A stretch of 64,000 nt of DNA from Paenibacillus algorifonticola (GTDB taxonomy: Bacteria > Bacillota > Bacilli > Paenibacillales > Paenibacillaceae): contig NZ_LAQO01000001.1 in assembly GCF_000971975.1 (NCBI RefSeq), forward strand, positions 496,001 through 560,000. The letters run 5' to 3'. Under the pieces are notes generated by a model that was not told the DNA's origin, made no database searches, and saw only the letters and a list, made by a program, of their open reading frames with translations. This document shows positions 48,617 through 57,380 of the stretch, piece by piece. The stretch's first letter is position 1, and each line of letters starts with the position of its first letter. Made by a program: the position numbers and the translations under genes.

Positions 48617-49174
48617 CTACTCCAGATTTGCGTGATTGCTGTACATCGTATTGCCGCTAAGGCCCTTCTTCTCCATCAAGCTTAAGATAACCGCATCATA
48701 GAATATAAGGAGACCCTGCTCAAAAAGAGAAGCCATCGGCTGCACGGTCTGCTTGGCACCATCCTGCTCTTCCTTCGCCGCAGCCTGCAGCGGTACGACG
48801 ATATGCGCCACACGTCCAAGCGCCGACTCTGGGTTCGTCGTAATGACGGCCAGCTTGCCGCCGAGCGCCGCCGCCTTTTGTGCCATCGCAATGAGGCTGC
48901 TCGTCCCGCCGGAGCCTGAGCCTAGCACGAGTACGTCGTCTTTGCCCAGTGCACGCGTCACCGTCTCGCCAGCCACATAAGCGTCAAAGCCCATATGCAC
49001 AAGCCGCATGGCAAAAGCTTTGCCCATCAGGCCAGAACGCCCGGCGCCTGAGACGAAAACACGCGGAGCGCGCATAATCGCATCTGCCAGCTCGCCTGCG
49101 GCCTCATCCGGAATGAGCTGAGTCAGCCGCTCCAGCTCCTGTACGATTTCTCCTGCAAGCTGACTGATACGCAT
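48617..49174 (-). CDS. hxlB: 6-phospho-3-hexuloisomerase
   Basis: The product is 185 residues from the ATG at 49174, which aligns with the start of the B. subtilis protein; a GTG at 49198 lies inside hxlA. It is a SIS-domain isomerase: [24 protein letters not shown], then [25 protein letters not shown], and a C-terminal [15 protein letters not shown]. It converts hexulose-6-phosphate to fructose-6-phosphate in the ribulose-monophosphate route for formaldehyde. It follows hxlA by 5 bp. Confidence 0.93.
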   Translation of the reverse strand: MRISQLAGEIVQELERLTQLIPDEAAGELADAIMRAPRVFVSGAGRSGLMGKAFAMRLVHMGFDAYVAGETVTRALGKDDVLVLGSGSGGTSSLIAMAQKAAALGGKLAVITTNPESALGRVAHIVVPLQAAAKEEQDGAKQTVQPMASLFEQGLLIFYDAVILSLMEKKGLSGNTMYSNHANLE

Positions 49175-49179
49175 CAGCT

Positions 49180-49812
49180 TTAGGCCTGTTTGATCCACTG
49201 CTGCATTTGCGATGCAGTTGCGGATTTATTTTCAGCACCCGTAATACCGCCGCCTACGATAACAAGATCAGGCTTCGCCGAGATAACCTCTTGCAGCGTA
49301 TCGATTTTGATGCCGCCTGCGATTGCTGTTTTTGCTTGTTTTACAACACGCTTGATCGCCGCCAGCTCTTCGAAGGAGTTTTTGCCTTCAGCCTGGTGAT
49401 CATAGCCGGAATGGACACAAATATAGTCTACCCCAAGCGCATCAATTTCCGCTGCACGGGTTTCAATATTTTTCACATTGATCATATCGACCATAATTTT
49501 ATTGCCTTGCTTGCGTGCTTCTTCAACCGCGCCTCTAATGGTGGAATCGTCAGAAACACCAAGAACCGTAATGATGTCAGCACCCGCTTCGGAAGCTTTC
49601 ATCACTTCATAGCCGCCAGCGTCCATAATTTTCAGATCGGCCAGCACTTTGAGGTTAGGGAAAGCTTCTTTAATGGCTTTTACGGCATGCAGACCCTCGT
49701 TAATGACGATAGGTGTTCCGATTTCAACGATATCGATAAACGACTCGACCTCTTTGACCAAAACCTTTGCTTCCTCAATGTTCACCAAATCTAGCGCCAA
49801 TTGCAATTCCAT
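49180..49812 (-). CDS. hxlA: 3-hexulose-6-phosphate synthase
   Basis: The product is 210 residues from the ATG at 49812 with AAGGAG upstream. It is a TIM-barrel of the OMP-decarboxylase superfamily: LALDLVNIEEA at the start, KVLADLKIMDAGG with the catalytic Asp-x-Lys-x-x-Asp pattern, VHSGYDHQAEG, and the phosphate site AGGIKIDTL/VVGGGITGA. It condenses formaldehyde with ribulose-5-phosphate. The HxlR-type motif AAGTACGCACTT lies 84 bp upstream. Confidence 0.93.
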   Translation of the reverse strand: MELQLALDLVNIEEAKVLVKEVESFIDIVEIGTPIVINEGLHAVKAIKEAFPNLKVLADLKIMDAGGYEVMKASEAGADIITVLGVSDDSTIRGAVEEARKQGNKIMVDMINVKNIETRAAEIDALGVDYICVHSGYDHQAEGKNSFEELAAIKRVVKQAKTAIAGGIKIDTLQEVISAKPDLVIVGGGITGAENKSATASQMQQWIKQA

Positions 49813-49895
49813 GTATACGCACACTCCTTCATCAAATGTTGGAAAATGTTAATCTTGCTACAGGCTCTAGTCTAGCCCCTTTCCGACATTTGAGG

Positions 49896-49907
49896 AAGTA
49901 CGCACTT
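49896..49907. promoter_or_regulatory. HxlR-type operator, copy 3 (hxlAB)
   Basis: AAGTACGCACTT is identical to the motif in front of the quinone reductase, upstream of hxlA. Three exact copies within 2.5 kb, each in front of a transcription unit, argue for a shared regulator. Confidence 0.65.
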
Positions 49908-49956
49908 GAAAGTGGTGTAGTTACTTGAAGGATACTATTGTGATTTATCAAGCCTT

Positions 49957-50403
49957 CTAGACAATGGAATAGTTCATCCAGTTGCCTTGAACCGCGTCCA
50001 TTTTAGCAAAAAAATGTTGAGCCCGCTTATTTTGCGGGGCCGTTATCCAGAACATATGAGCAAAGCCTTGCTCCTGTGTGTACGTTCTGCATGTCAAAAA
50101 TAGCTCTTCTTCCACTTCCGTATCCCGGTACGGCTCCAGCACAAAAAAATCATTCATCAGCGTAATCCGAGCTGCTTTCATTGTACTAATCGTAAAATAT
50201 AAAGTAGCGAAGCCAATCAACTGCTGCTCCTTCTCTACAATAAACTGGATACCGTTTTGTTTCTCCAGCAGCTGCTCAATCAATTTATGAATTTCTGGCG
50301 TGCCCGGCCAAGGGTTTTGATAAAATCCTACGATATAGTCGTGCATTAATTCGGTCAAGCTGCTGATATCCTTATTTTCCGCCAGCCTAATGTTAAATGA
50401 CAT
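49957..50403 (-). CDS. GNAT-family acetyltransferase
   Basis: The 148-residue protein has the GNAT layout: IRLAENKDISSLTELM at the start, EKEQQLIGFATLYFTIST (beta 4), and MNDFFVLEPYRDTEVEEELF, which takes the acetyl-CoA loop position though its Q/RxxGxG/A is degenerate. The end is FAKMDAVQGNWMNYSIV. The substrate is unknown. It is a lone gene between hxlAB and nrdR. Confidence 0.8.
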   Translation of the reverse strand: MSFNIRLAENKDISSLTELMHDYIVGFYQNPWPGTPEIHKLIEQLLEKQNGIQFIVEKEQQLIGFATLYFTISTMKAARITLMNDFFVLEPYRDTEVEEELFLTCRTYTQEQGFAHMFWITAPQNKRAQHFFAKMDAVQGNWMNYSIV

Positions 50404-50489
50404 ATAAAAAGCCTCCCTTTCATCAATGAATAATTATACATTTAAATGTTTTTATATTCAATAGTACTATTGTGAAATGCGTTCTAACG

Positions 50490-50519
50490 CAAAAAAACAA
50501 CGCCTTGATTGGCGCTGTT
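50490..50519 (-). terminator. Terminator of nrdR
   Basis: On the - strand AACAGCGCC and GGCGTTGTT pair and a run of seven T follows. Confidence 0.8.
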
Positions 50520-50563
50520 TCCTCCTGCCTATTCATCCAATTAAATCGGATGCAGCATTCGAT

Positions 50564-51043
50564 TTAATCTTTCATTCCATTCGGTGAGCTGTCCTTTGAC
50601 AGCAGGCTGCTGAGCTCCTTCATGAACATATCGATGTCCTTGAACTGCCGATATACAGAAGCAAAACGGACATAGGCTACTTCATCGACTGGATACAGCT
50701 GTCCCATCACCAGCTCGCCAATGACACGGCTCTCCACCTCAGCGTGTGCAGTTGTGCGCAGCTCCTTCTCCACCTCGGAGACAACTACCTCCAGCCTTTC
50801 AGCGGGAACTGGGCGCTTCTCGCAAGCGCGGATTAAACCACGCAAAATTTTATCACGGCTGAACTCTTCGCGGCTGCCATCCTTTTTGATGACGACCAGC
50901 GGCGTTTCCTCAATCATCTCGAACGTCGTGAAGCGGCTTTTGCATTTCTCACATTCCCGGCGGCGACGGATGGACTTGTTCTCATTAGCAGGTCGCGAGT
51001 CCAGCACCTTCGTTCCAGAGTAATCGCAATATGGACATTTCAT
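50564..51043 (-). CDS. nrdR: Transcriptional repressor NrdR
   Basis: The 159-residue protein has an N-terminal zinc ribbon (CPYC...CEKC, about residues 3-34) and an ATP-cone domain ([20 protein letters not shown] to [11 protein letters not shown]). It represses ribonucleotide reductase genes according to the ATP/dATP ratio. Its length is typical. It sits in the nrdR-slt-coaE neighbourhood common in Bacillota. Confidence 0.95.
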   Translation of the reverse strand: MKCPYCDYSGTKVLDSRPANENKSIRRRRECEKCKSRFTTFEMIEETPLVVIKKDGSREEFSRDKILRGLIRACEKRPVPAERLEVVVSEVEKELRTTAHAEVESRVIGELVMGQLYPVDEVAYVRFASVYRQFKDIDMFMKELSSLLSKDSSPNGMKD

Positions 51044-51092
51044 TCTCTTTTCCTCCCTTCTAAGCTCTCCCTAAAAATTACCATACAATTCC

Positions 51093-51123
51093 TGTAATGA
51101 AGTTCGGATTTTCGCACATAATA
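51093..51123 (+). promoter_or_regulatory. Sigma-G-like forespore promoter
   Basis: TGTAAT, an 18-bp spacer and CATAATA lie about 30 bp before the SASP start. The -10 matches the sigma-G consensus CATAMTA; the -35 is approximate. Confidence 0.6.
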
Positions 51124-51153
51124 CTTTTACCAACCGCGAGGAGGTGAACACAC

Positions 51154-51372
51154 ATGAGCGCAAACCGCAGCAGCAACCAACTGGTTGTACCACAAGCGAC
51201 AGCAGCTCTCGACCAAATGAAATTCGAGGTTGCTCAAGAGCTTGGAATCGCGATTCCACAAGACGGTTACTACGGTAACATGGCTACAAAGGACGCTGGT
51301 TCCATCGGAGGGTACATTACCCGCCGCCTGGTACAAATCGCTGAGCAATCCCTTGCAGGGGGCTCCCATTAA
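51154..51372 (+). CDS. Small acid-soluble spore protein, alpha/beta type
   Basis: The 72-residue protein has the conserved cores ATAALDQMKFEVAQELGI (with the GPR protease site in FEVAQE) and GNMATKDAGSIGGYITRRLV. It binds and protects spore DNA. The ATG follows AGGAGGTG. It is expressed in the forespore, as the sigma-G-like promoter suggests. Its presence shows the host is a spore former. Confidence 0.95.
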   Translation: MSANRSSNQLVVPQATAALDQMKFEVAQELGIAIPQDGYYGNMATKDAGSIGGYITRRLVQIAEQSLAGGSH

Positions 51373-51396
51373 TAAATAGCTCTTGTAATAACAGAC

Positions 51397-51442
51397 AGCT
51401 TTGGCTGCTTAAGTCCTGAAGTGACGAGCAGCCAAAGCTTCT
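51397..51442. terminator. Bidirectional terminator
   Basis: AGCTTTGGCTGC and GCAGCCAAAGCT form a perfect 12-bp stem between the convergent SASP and transglycosylase genes. Confidence 0.75.
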
Positions 51443-51448
51443 TCCTGT

Positions 51449-52057
51449 TTACGGTTCAAGTTCCGGATACAAGTCTTTGTACTTATTATAATACTTCACG
51501 ACCTTTTGTACATAATCGCGTGTTTCTTTATATGGAATTTTAGCGGCTTCTTCAAACGTGCCGTCCCATTCCCCCGAATCGAGCCATTGCCGGACTTTGC
51601 CTGGTCCTGCATTATAGGCAGCAATGACAACGATATTATTTTCGTCAAATTGTTTGTGCAGCGAAGCCAAATACCATACTCCCAGCTCGATGCTCACGTC
51701 AGCGCGATTGCGCAGCGTCTCCTCTGTAACCTGCTCGAAGCCTGCCTTCTCGACAATCCATTTGGCGGTGGTCGGCATAATTTGCATAAGTCCGAGCGCA
51801 CCCTTCTTCGAAACTTTACCCGTCTGGAAATTCGTCTCCGCCTTTATAATGGCCGCCACCAAATGTGGATCTACCTGATAGCTAATAGCACTTGCCCGAA
51901 TATCGGCCTTATAATCAATGGGATAGAGCTTCTTGAGCATCCATGCGGGTTGAGCGACAATAATGACAACAATAATAATAAATAATAGCAAAAACAGCCT
52001 TCTCCGAGCGACCTTTCTTCTCTTAGCCCTCAGCATGTATGAACCTTGCTCTGCCAA
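51449..52057 (-). CDS. Membrane-anchored lytic transglycosylase
   Basis: The 202-residue protein has a basic start and one membrane helix (about residues 21-40), then an SLT domain: VAAIIKAETNFQTGKVSKKGALGLMQ with the catalytic Glu in KAETNF, and IVVIAAYNAGPGKVRQWL. It cleaves peptidoglycan glycan strands. It may start at ATG 52036 instead. It overlaps the end of coaE, an arrangement common in Bacillales. Confidence 0.92.
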   Translation of the reverse strand: MAEQGSYMLRAKRRKVARRRLFLLLFIIIVVIIVAQPAWMLKKLYPIDYKADIRASAISYQVDPHLVAAIIKAETNFQTGKVSKKGALGLMQIMPTTAKWIVEKAGFEQVTEETLRNRADVSIELGVWYLASLHKQFDENNIVVIAAYNAGPGKVRQWLDSGEWDGTFEEAAKIPYKETRDYVQKVVKYYNKYKDLYPELEP

Positions 52058-52629
52058 AACTCCTGAACCTGCTGCCTCGTCTGCGCTAACGATCCACTGT
52101 TATCAATGACCCATGTAGCTCTGCGCTTCTTCTCTTCCATGCCCATTTGCAGTCCCATGCGCCGCCTTGCTTCCTGCTCATCTACGTTATTTCGCGCCAT
52201 CAGGCGCTCCAGCTGGATTTGCTCAGGAACGTACACAACGAGCACGCCTTCGTATAAATGCTCTTGCTCCGTCTCATATAACAGCGGAATATCAGCAACG
52301 ACCAGCTTGCCTGGGTGCTGCCGTTCATAATCAGCCATTCGCTGCTGCATCGTAGCTCTAATCGCCGGATGTAAAATCGCTTCAAGCTGCCCTAGCTTCG
52401 CTTTGTTATTAAATACGATTTGGCCGAGCGCTGCCCGATCAAGTGTACCGTCCTTATGTAACACAGCTTGTCCGAACGCAGAGGCGACCGCTGCTAAAGC
52501 GGGCTCCCCTGGCAAAACGACTTCCCTTGCTACCTGATCGGCATCCACCAGCAGCGCTCCAAGCTCCACTAATAGGTGGGCAACGGTGCTTTTTCCAGTA
52601 GCGATGCCGCCGGTTAATCCGATCCTCAT
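52030..52629 (-). CDS. coaE: Dephospho-CoA kinase
   Basis: The product is 199 residues from the ATG at 52629 (GAGG nine bases before it); upstream in-frame codons lie beyond the ribosome site. It has a P-loop (GLTGGIATGKSTV), VDADQVAREVV, and the CoA-domain segment VADIPLLYETEQE. It is the last step of CoA synthesis. It lies between ytaF and the transglycosylase gene. Confidence 0.95.
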   Translation of the reverse strand: MRIGLTGGIATGKSTVAHLLVELGALLVDADQVAREVVLPGEPALAAVASAFGQAVLHKDGTLDRAALGQIVFNNKAKLGQLEAILHPAIRATMQQRMADYERQHPGKLVVADIPLLYETEQEHLYEGVLVVYVPEQIQLERLMARNNVDEQEARRRMGLQMGMEEKKRRATWVIDNSGSLAQTRQQVQEFWQSKVHTC

Positions 52630-52646
52630 GCCCTTCCACCTCATCT

Positions 52647-53438
52647 TTACAGCAGCTTTGATATTCCAATCATAATAAGCAGAATGCCTGGCAGTACCGC
52701 CAGCGCCTGCATGCCCTTCCAATGCGAGAAGCGAAAGCCGAAGCTAATGCCCCCTAGCAAAAATAGTGCGCTAGCCGCAGCGATCACAATCGCTGTCAGC
52801 AAAGCAGGCAAACCAATCATCGCGGCCCCAATTCCCGCGCCGAATGCATCAAGCGACAGCGCTACGCCGAGCATAATCGCCTCAGAGGCGGAAATCGTGC
52901 CCGACTTATCAACGTCCGCAGCCTGCGGCGTCCGTAAAATCTGAATGACAAGCCCAATGCGCTTGAGCTCAACAATCACAACGAGCACCGGATGGCTGGC
53001 CTCTGCCTCTTCGCCAGAGGCAGCCGAAGCTGTGGATACGGCTGCCTTCTCAGCATTCGCTGCATTAATCTCTACAGCTGGCAGGCTTGAGCGCTTCTCT
53101 GACAGCGGGCTGCTATTACCAGAAGCCGCAGACGCATTTTCCGCATCCCCCTTCTTGCTTTCATGGCGATTTCGCCGCAGCTGGAGCAGCGCCCAACAGC
53201 CAATGCCCATCAGCACGATGGCGCCAATCAGGCTCGCCGTGCCTGGCGACAAATATTTTGCAATAACATTGCCAAGCTGCATGGACAATAAAATGATCAG
53301 GCCTGAGCAGCAGGCGATAATCAGCACAGACAGCAACGGGATGCGAATGCGGCGCAAGCCATACGTAATCCCAACGCCGAAGCCGTCCACGCTCACAGCA
53401 AAAGCGAGCACGATCAACGAAACCAGATGCAAAGCCAA
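52647..53438 (-). CDS. ytaF: Sporulation membrane protein YtaF
   Basis: The 263-residue protein has about six membrane helices in two MntP-like halves, each with an Asp-Ala/Gly-Phe-Gly motif (VDGFGVGITYGLR; LDAFGAGIGAAMIG). A long polar loop (~95-160) separates them and contains an Asp/Ser-rich DVDKSGTISASEA segment like a calcium-binding loop. Relatives are putative cation exporters expressed in sporulation. The mutM-ytaF-coaE order supports the name. Confidence 0.88.
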   Translation of the reverse strand: MALHLVSLIVLAFAVSVDGFGVGITYGLRRIRIPLLSVLIIACCSGLIILLSMQLGNVIAKYLSPGTASLIGAIVLMGIGCWALLQLRRNRHESKKGDAENASAASGNSSPLSEKRSSLPAVEINAANAEKAAVSTASAASGEEAEASHPVLVVIVELKRIGLVIQILRTPQAADVDKSGTISASEAIMLGVALSLDAFGAGIGAAMIGLPALLTAIVIAAASALFLLGGISFGFRFSHWKGMQALAVLPGILLIMIGISKLL

Positions 53439-53582
53439 CCCTAGTCACTCCCTGCATACACAGGTGCCCCGATTTCACCCTACAGGGCATCTGCCTATTG
53501 TTCTTCACAATAAACAGCATATGCAGCTACCTGCCTAGGGTGAATGGCTTCATCATGGATGGTCTGGCTTTAGTTTTCGCTA

Positions 53583-54440
53583 TTAGCCTGTGCTTTGCTT
53601 GCCTGCTTGCCCAGGCGCCTTCTGGCAGCTAGGGCAAATATGCGTGCCTCTGCCTCCAACGACAAACTTCTCAATGGCTTCTCCGCAAGTATGGCAAGGC
53701 TCATCCTTTCGGCCATAAACGAGCAGCTGGTGCTGAAACATGCCCATCTCGCCTTGCCCGTTTACATAAGATTTAATGGATGAGCCTCCCGCTTCCACCG
53801 CTTTCCCAAGCGTAGAACAAATCGCTGCATGAAGCTTATCCCACTCTCCGGCAGCAAGCGAGCTGGCGGTCCGCTCGGGATGAATGCCGGCTTGAAACAG
53901 CGCCTCATCTACATAGATATTGCCTAATCCCACCACATATTCCTGATTGAGCAGCAGCGGCTTGATTTTCGCCAGGCGCCTCGCCAGCTTGGCAAACAGC
54001 ACATCGCGCGTAAAATCAGGCTCCAGCGGCTCAAGGCCAAGCTTATTCAGCGGGGGCAGCTCAAACTCCGTTCCCGGCGTGAACAAATGCATCGTGCCAA
54101 ACTGCCGGACATCTTTATATCTTAAATCCGTTCCATCTTCAAAATGGAATAGGACATGTGTATGAAGCTCTATTGGTTCTTCACTTTGAAATAATCCATA
54201 GCGGCCTTCCATGCGCAAATGCGACACGAGCACAAGCCCGTCCATCACGATACGCAAAAATTTTCCGCGCCGCTCAACTGTCTCGATCGTCATGCCAACG
54301 AGCGCATCCTCAAATTGCTCCGGCACAGCCGGACGCTGAATGATGCGGGGCAGCCGCACCGTAACCGATTTGATCTTTTTTCCTGCAACAAGCTCAATTA
54401 ATGTTCGTCTAACCGTTTCTACCTCTGGAAGTTCCGGCAT
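53583..54440 (-). CDS. mutM: Formamidopyrimidine-DNA glycosylase
   Basis: The 285-residue protein starts MPELPEVETVRR, so Pro2 (the nucleophile) and Glu3 are present. RRGKFL carries the conserved Lys, and the C-terminal zinc finger has CHTC and CPSC around RGTHI. It removes 8-oxoguanine. It follows polA by 48 bp. Confidence 0.96.
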   Translation of the reverse strand: MPELPEVETVRRTLIELVAGKKIKSVTVRLPRIIQRPAVPEQFEDALVGMTIETVERRGKFLRIVMDGLVLVSHLRMEGRYGLFQSEEPIELHTHVLFHFEDGTDLRYKDVRQFGTMHLFTPGTEFELPPLNKLGLEPLEPDFTRDVLFAKLARRLAKIKPLLLNQEYVVGLGNIYVDEALFQAGIHPERTASSLAAGEWDKLHAAICSTLGKAVEAGGSSIKSYVNGQGEMGMFQHQLLVYGRKDEPCHTCGEAIEKFVVGGRGTHICPSCQKAPGQAGKQSTG

Positions 54441-54488
54441 TGCATCTCACCTCAACGTCTATTATACCTGATTTCCGCTCCCAGCGGG

Positions 54489-57173
54489 TTATTTCGCTTC
54501 ATACCAGTTCGCCCCAAAACTAACGTCCGCCTTAAGCGGAACATCGAGCTTGATTGCGGCTTCCATCACTTCGGGAAGGAGCTTTTTCATCTGCTCTAGC
54601 TCATCTTCCGGCACCTCAAATACCAATTCATCATGTACCTGAAGCAGCATGCGGCTTCTTAGCTTCAGCTCGCCCAGCTTCTTATTCATATTCACCATCG
54701 CCAGCTTAATAATGTCCGCTGCTGTGCCTTGGATAGGCGAATTCATTGCTGTTCGCTCTGCGAATGAGCGTTTATTGAAGTTCGAATGGTTAATATCCGG
54801 CAAATACCGCCTGCGCCCCAGCAAAGTCGTCACGTAGCCCTGCTTCGCCGCTTCGACTTTAATGCTATCCATAAACGACTTCACGCCTTTGAAGACGCCG
54901 AGATATTGCTCAATAAACCGTCCGGCTTCATTTCTCGTAATGTTCAAGTTGTTGGAGAGACCAAAGTCACTAATACCATACACAATGCCGAAATTGACCG
55001 CTTTTGCCGAGCGGCGCATATTGGAATCCACCTGATCCTCGGTTACGCCAAATACGTCCATCGCTGTTTTCGTATGAATGTCCATGTCCTTAATGAACGC
55101 TTCCTTCATATTTTCATCGCCGGAAATATGGGCGAGCACACGCAGCTCGATTTGTGAATAATCGGCAGCGAGAATCGTCCAGCCCGGCTCAGATGGCACA
55201 AATGCTTTACGAATTTTGCGGCCTTCCTCCAGACGGATCGGAATGTTTTGCAAATTCGGGAATTGGCTGCTCAAGCGGCCTGTTGCCGCAATCGTCTGCC
55301 GGAAATACGTATGGATTTTGCCTGTCTGCTCGCGAATCTCTTTGAGCAGCCCTTCCACATAAGTGGATTGCAGCTTCGCAAGCGTACGATAATGCAAAAT
55401 CAGCGGAACAATTTCACTGTACGGCGCCAGCTCCTCCAATACCTCGGCATCTGTCGAGTAGCCTGTCTTCGTCTTTTTCCTTGCGGGCAGGCCCAGCTTC
55501 TCAAACAGCACCTCACCGAGTTGCTTCGGAGAATTCAAATTAAACTCCATGCCCGCCTGCTTGTAAATTTCTGTCACCAGTGTCGTAAGCTGACGCTCCA
55601 GCTCACTGCCTAGTGTCTCAAGCTCTGCCTTCTCTACGCTGATGCCCTGATGCTCCATGCCCGCCAATATAACGGAGAGCGGCAGCTCCAGCTCATCATA
55701 CAGGCCGAGCATGCCCGTTTCCTTTAGCTCGTCGCGCTGCAAAGGCGCCACTCTGCGCACGGCATCGGCTTTCGTTGCCAGATGCTGATACAGCACTGCG
55801 GCAGCAGGAACTTTAAGTTTTGCGCCTTTTCCATAGACCGACTCATCACTAGGCACAGCTGGCTGTTCGTAGCGATGGACAATGCCGGAGAGCAATAAGC
55901 TCGATTCCGTCGGATCAATAACATAAGCGGCTAGCTGGACATCAAAGCTCACGCCGCTCAGCGTTATGCCCGCCCACTTCAAAGCCAGCTCGACTTTATG
56001 CGTATCAAATCCGATCTTCTTCTTGTTCGGATCGGCGAGCCAGCTCCGCAGCGGCTCTGTGAAAGCTTCCTTCAGCGCGGCGAAAGGAAGCGTATAGGCC
56101 GCTTCGGCGCCCGCCAGCGCCAGCCCAACCAGCTCCGCCTGATGCGGATTTTCGCCGATCGCCTCTACATAAAGGCCGAAGCCGCTCTCCTCCTCTTCAA
56201 GCGCCTTCATTAGTTCATCGAGCTTCTTCGCATCCTCAGCCGACTCGATCGGGGTCAGGTTCAGCTCGGCAGCTTCACCTGCTGAACCACTTCCTTCGCC
56301 GCTCAGTCCGAGCCGTTCCTGAACGGATCTGAATTCCAGCCGGCGCAGCACATCCGCAAGCGCCGGCCCATTAAAGCCGCTGTAGCGAATCGCCTCCGGC
56401 TCCTGCTCAGGGGCAAGCGGCACCTCGCGGTGAATCGTCGCGAGCTTCTTGCTCATCACTGCATCGTCTTTATGCTGCTCCACCTTTTCCTTCATCTTGC
56501 CCTTCAGGCTGGCTGTGTTGGCAAGCACTTCTTCAACCGTGCCGAATTCATGCAGCATCTTCAGCGCTGTTTTCTCGCCAACGCCCGGAATACCCGGAAT
56601 ATTGTCGGAGGTATCGCCCATCAGCCCTTTCAAATCAATGATTTGATGCGGCGTCAGTCCGTATTTTTCCTTAATATCCGCAGGCGAATATCGCTCCTGC
56701 TCACTCACCCCTTTGCGCGTTAGCGCTACGGTCACATGCTCCGATACGAGCTGGAGCATATCCTTGTCACCCGTGACGACAAGCGTCTCGACCTTCTGCT
56801 CGTCCGCAAGCCGGGTGAGCGTGCCGATAATATCGTCCGCTTCAAAGCCATTCAGCTCAAACTGCGCAATTTGAAAAGCCTGCAGCAGCTCCTTGAGCAC
56901 CGGAAACTGTTCCGATAGCTCTGGCGGCGTTTTTTCCCGCCCGCCTTTATATTCCGCATAACCTTCATGGCGAAAGGTTGCCTTCCCTGCATCAAATGCA
57001 ACGAGCACATGCGTCGGTTTTTCGTCTTCCAGCAGCTTAAGCAGCATCGTCGTAAAACCATATATCGCATTCGTATGTAAACCAGCCGAATTCGTAAGCG
57101 GAGGCATCGCAAAAAATGCCCGGTACGCAATACTATTGCCATCTAATAACATCCATTTATCCATCATTGACAC
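54489..57173 (-). CDS. polA: DNA polymerase I
   Basis: The 894-residue protein has a 5' nuclease domain (1-~300, with LLDGNSIAYRAFFA and TLVVTGDKDMLQLV). The middle 3'-5' exonuclease-like domain has lost its catalytic acids (YVEAIGENPH where the DxE motif should be). The family A polymerase domain has LAADYSQIELRVLAHIS, RRSAKAVNFGIVYGISDFGL and LQVHDELVFEVP. Like other Bacillales Pol I it should lack proofreading. It acts in Okazaki maturation and repair. Confidence 0.97.
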   Translation of the reverse strand: MSMMDKWMLLDGNSIAYRAFFAMPPLTNSAGLHTNAIYGFTTMLLKLLEDEKPTHVLVAFDAGKATFRHEGYAEYKGGREKTPPELSEQFPVLKELLQAFQIAQFELNGFEADDIIGTLTRLADEQKVETLVVTGDKDMLQLVSEHVTVALTRKGVSEQERYSPADIKEKYGLTPHQIIDLKGLMGDTSDNIPGIPGVGEKTALKMLHEFGTVEEVLANTASLKGKMKEKVEQHKDDAVMSKKLATIHREVPLAPEQEPEAIRYSGFNGPALADVLRRLEFRSVQERLGLSGEGSGSAGEAAELNLTPIESAEDAKKLDELMKALEEEESGFGLYVEAIGENPHQAELVGLALAGAEAAYTLPFAALKEAFTEPLRSWLADPNKKKIGFDTHKVELALKWAGITLSGVSFDVQLAAYVIDPTESSLLLSGIVHRYEQPAVPSDESVYGKGAKLKVPAAAVLYQHLATKADAVRRVAPLQRDELKETGMLGLYDELELPLSVILAGMEHQGISVEKAELETLGSELERQLTTLVTEIYKQAGMEFNLNSPKQLGEVLFEKLGLPARKKTKTGYSTDAEVLEELAPYSEIVPLILHYRTLAKLQSTYVEGLLKEIREQTGKIHTYFRQTIAATGRLSSQFPNLQNIPIRLEEGRKIRKAFVPSEPGWTILAADYSQIELRVLAHISGDENMKEAFIKDMDIHTKTAMDVFGVTEDQVDSNMRRSAKAVNFGIVYGISDFGLSNNLNITRNEAGRFIEQYLGVFKGVKSFMDSIKVEAAKQGYVTTLLGRRRYLPDINHSNFNKRSFAERTAMNSPIQGTAADIIKLAMVNMNKKLGELKLRSRMLLQVHDELVFEVPEDELEQMKKLLPEVMEAAIKLDVPLKADVSFGANWYEAK

Positions 57174-57380
57174 CTCATTTATCGGTTCTAATGGTTATCA
57201 TACCACAACTGCAAATGCCTTTGCTCCCTTCTCGCGCGGGGTTTGCAACATTCCTGAAAACCTGCCCTCGGGGCTAGCTTAAACGAGGTTGTCGTCCTTT
57301 GGAGGCATTGCCCGTTTTACCAAAAAAAGCTCTCTCCAAGCTCCATATGGATCGCTCAGAAAAAGCTTTTCTCATCCCGA

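Noticed and set aside
57174-57380. Terminator after the EAL gene
   Set aside because: An AGCT-rich T-ending sequence is present near 57320-57360, but only a 4-bp stem can be drawn.
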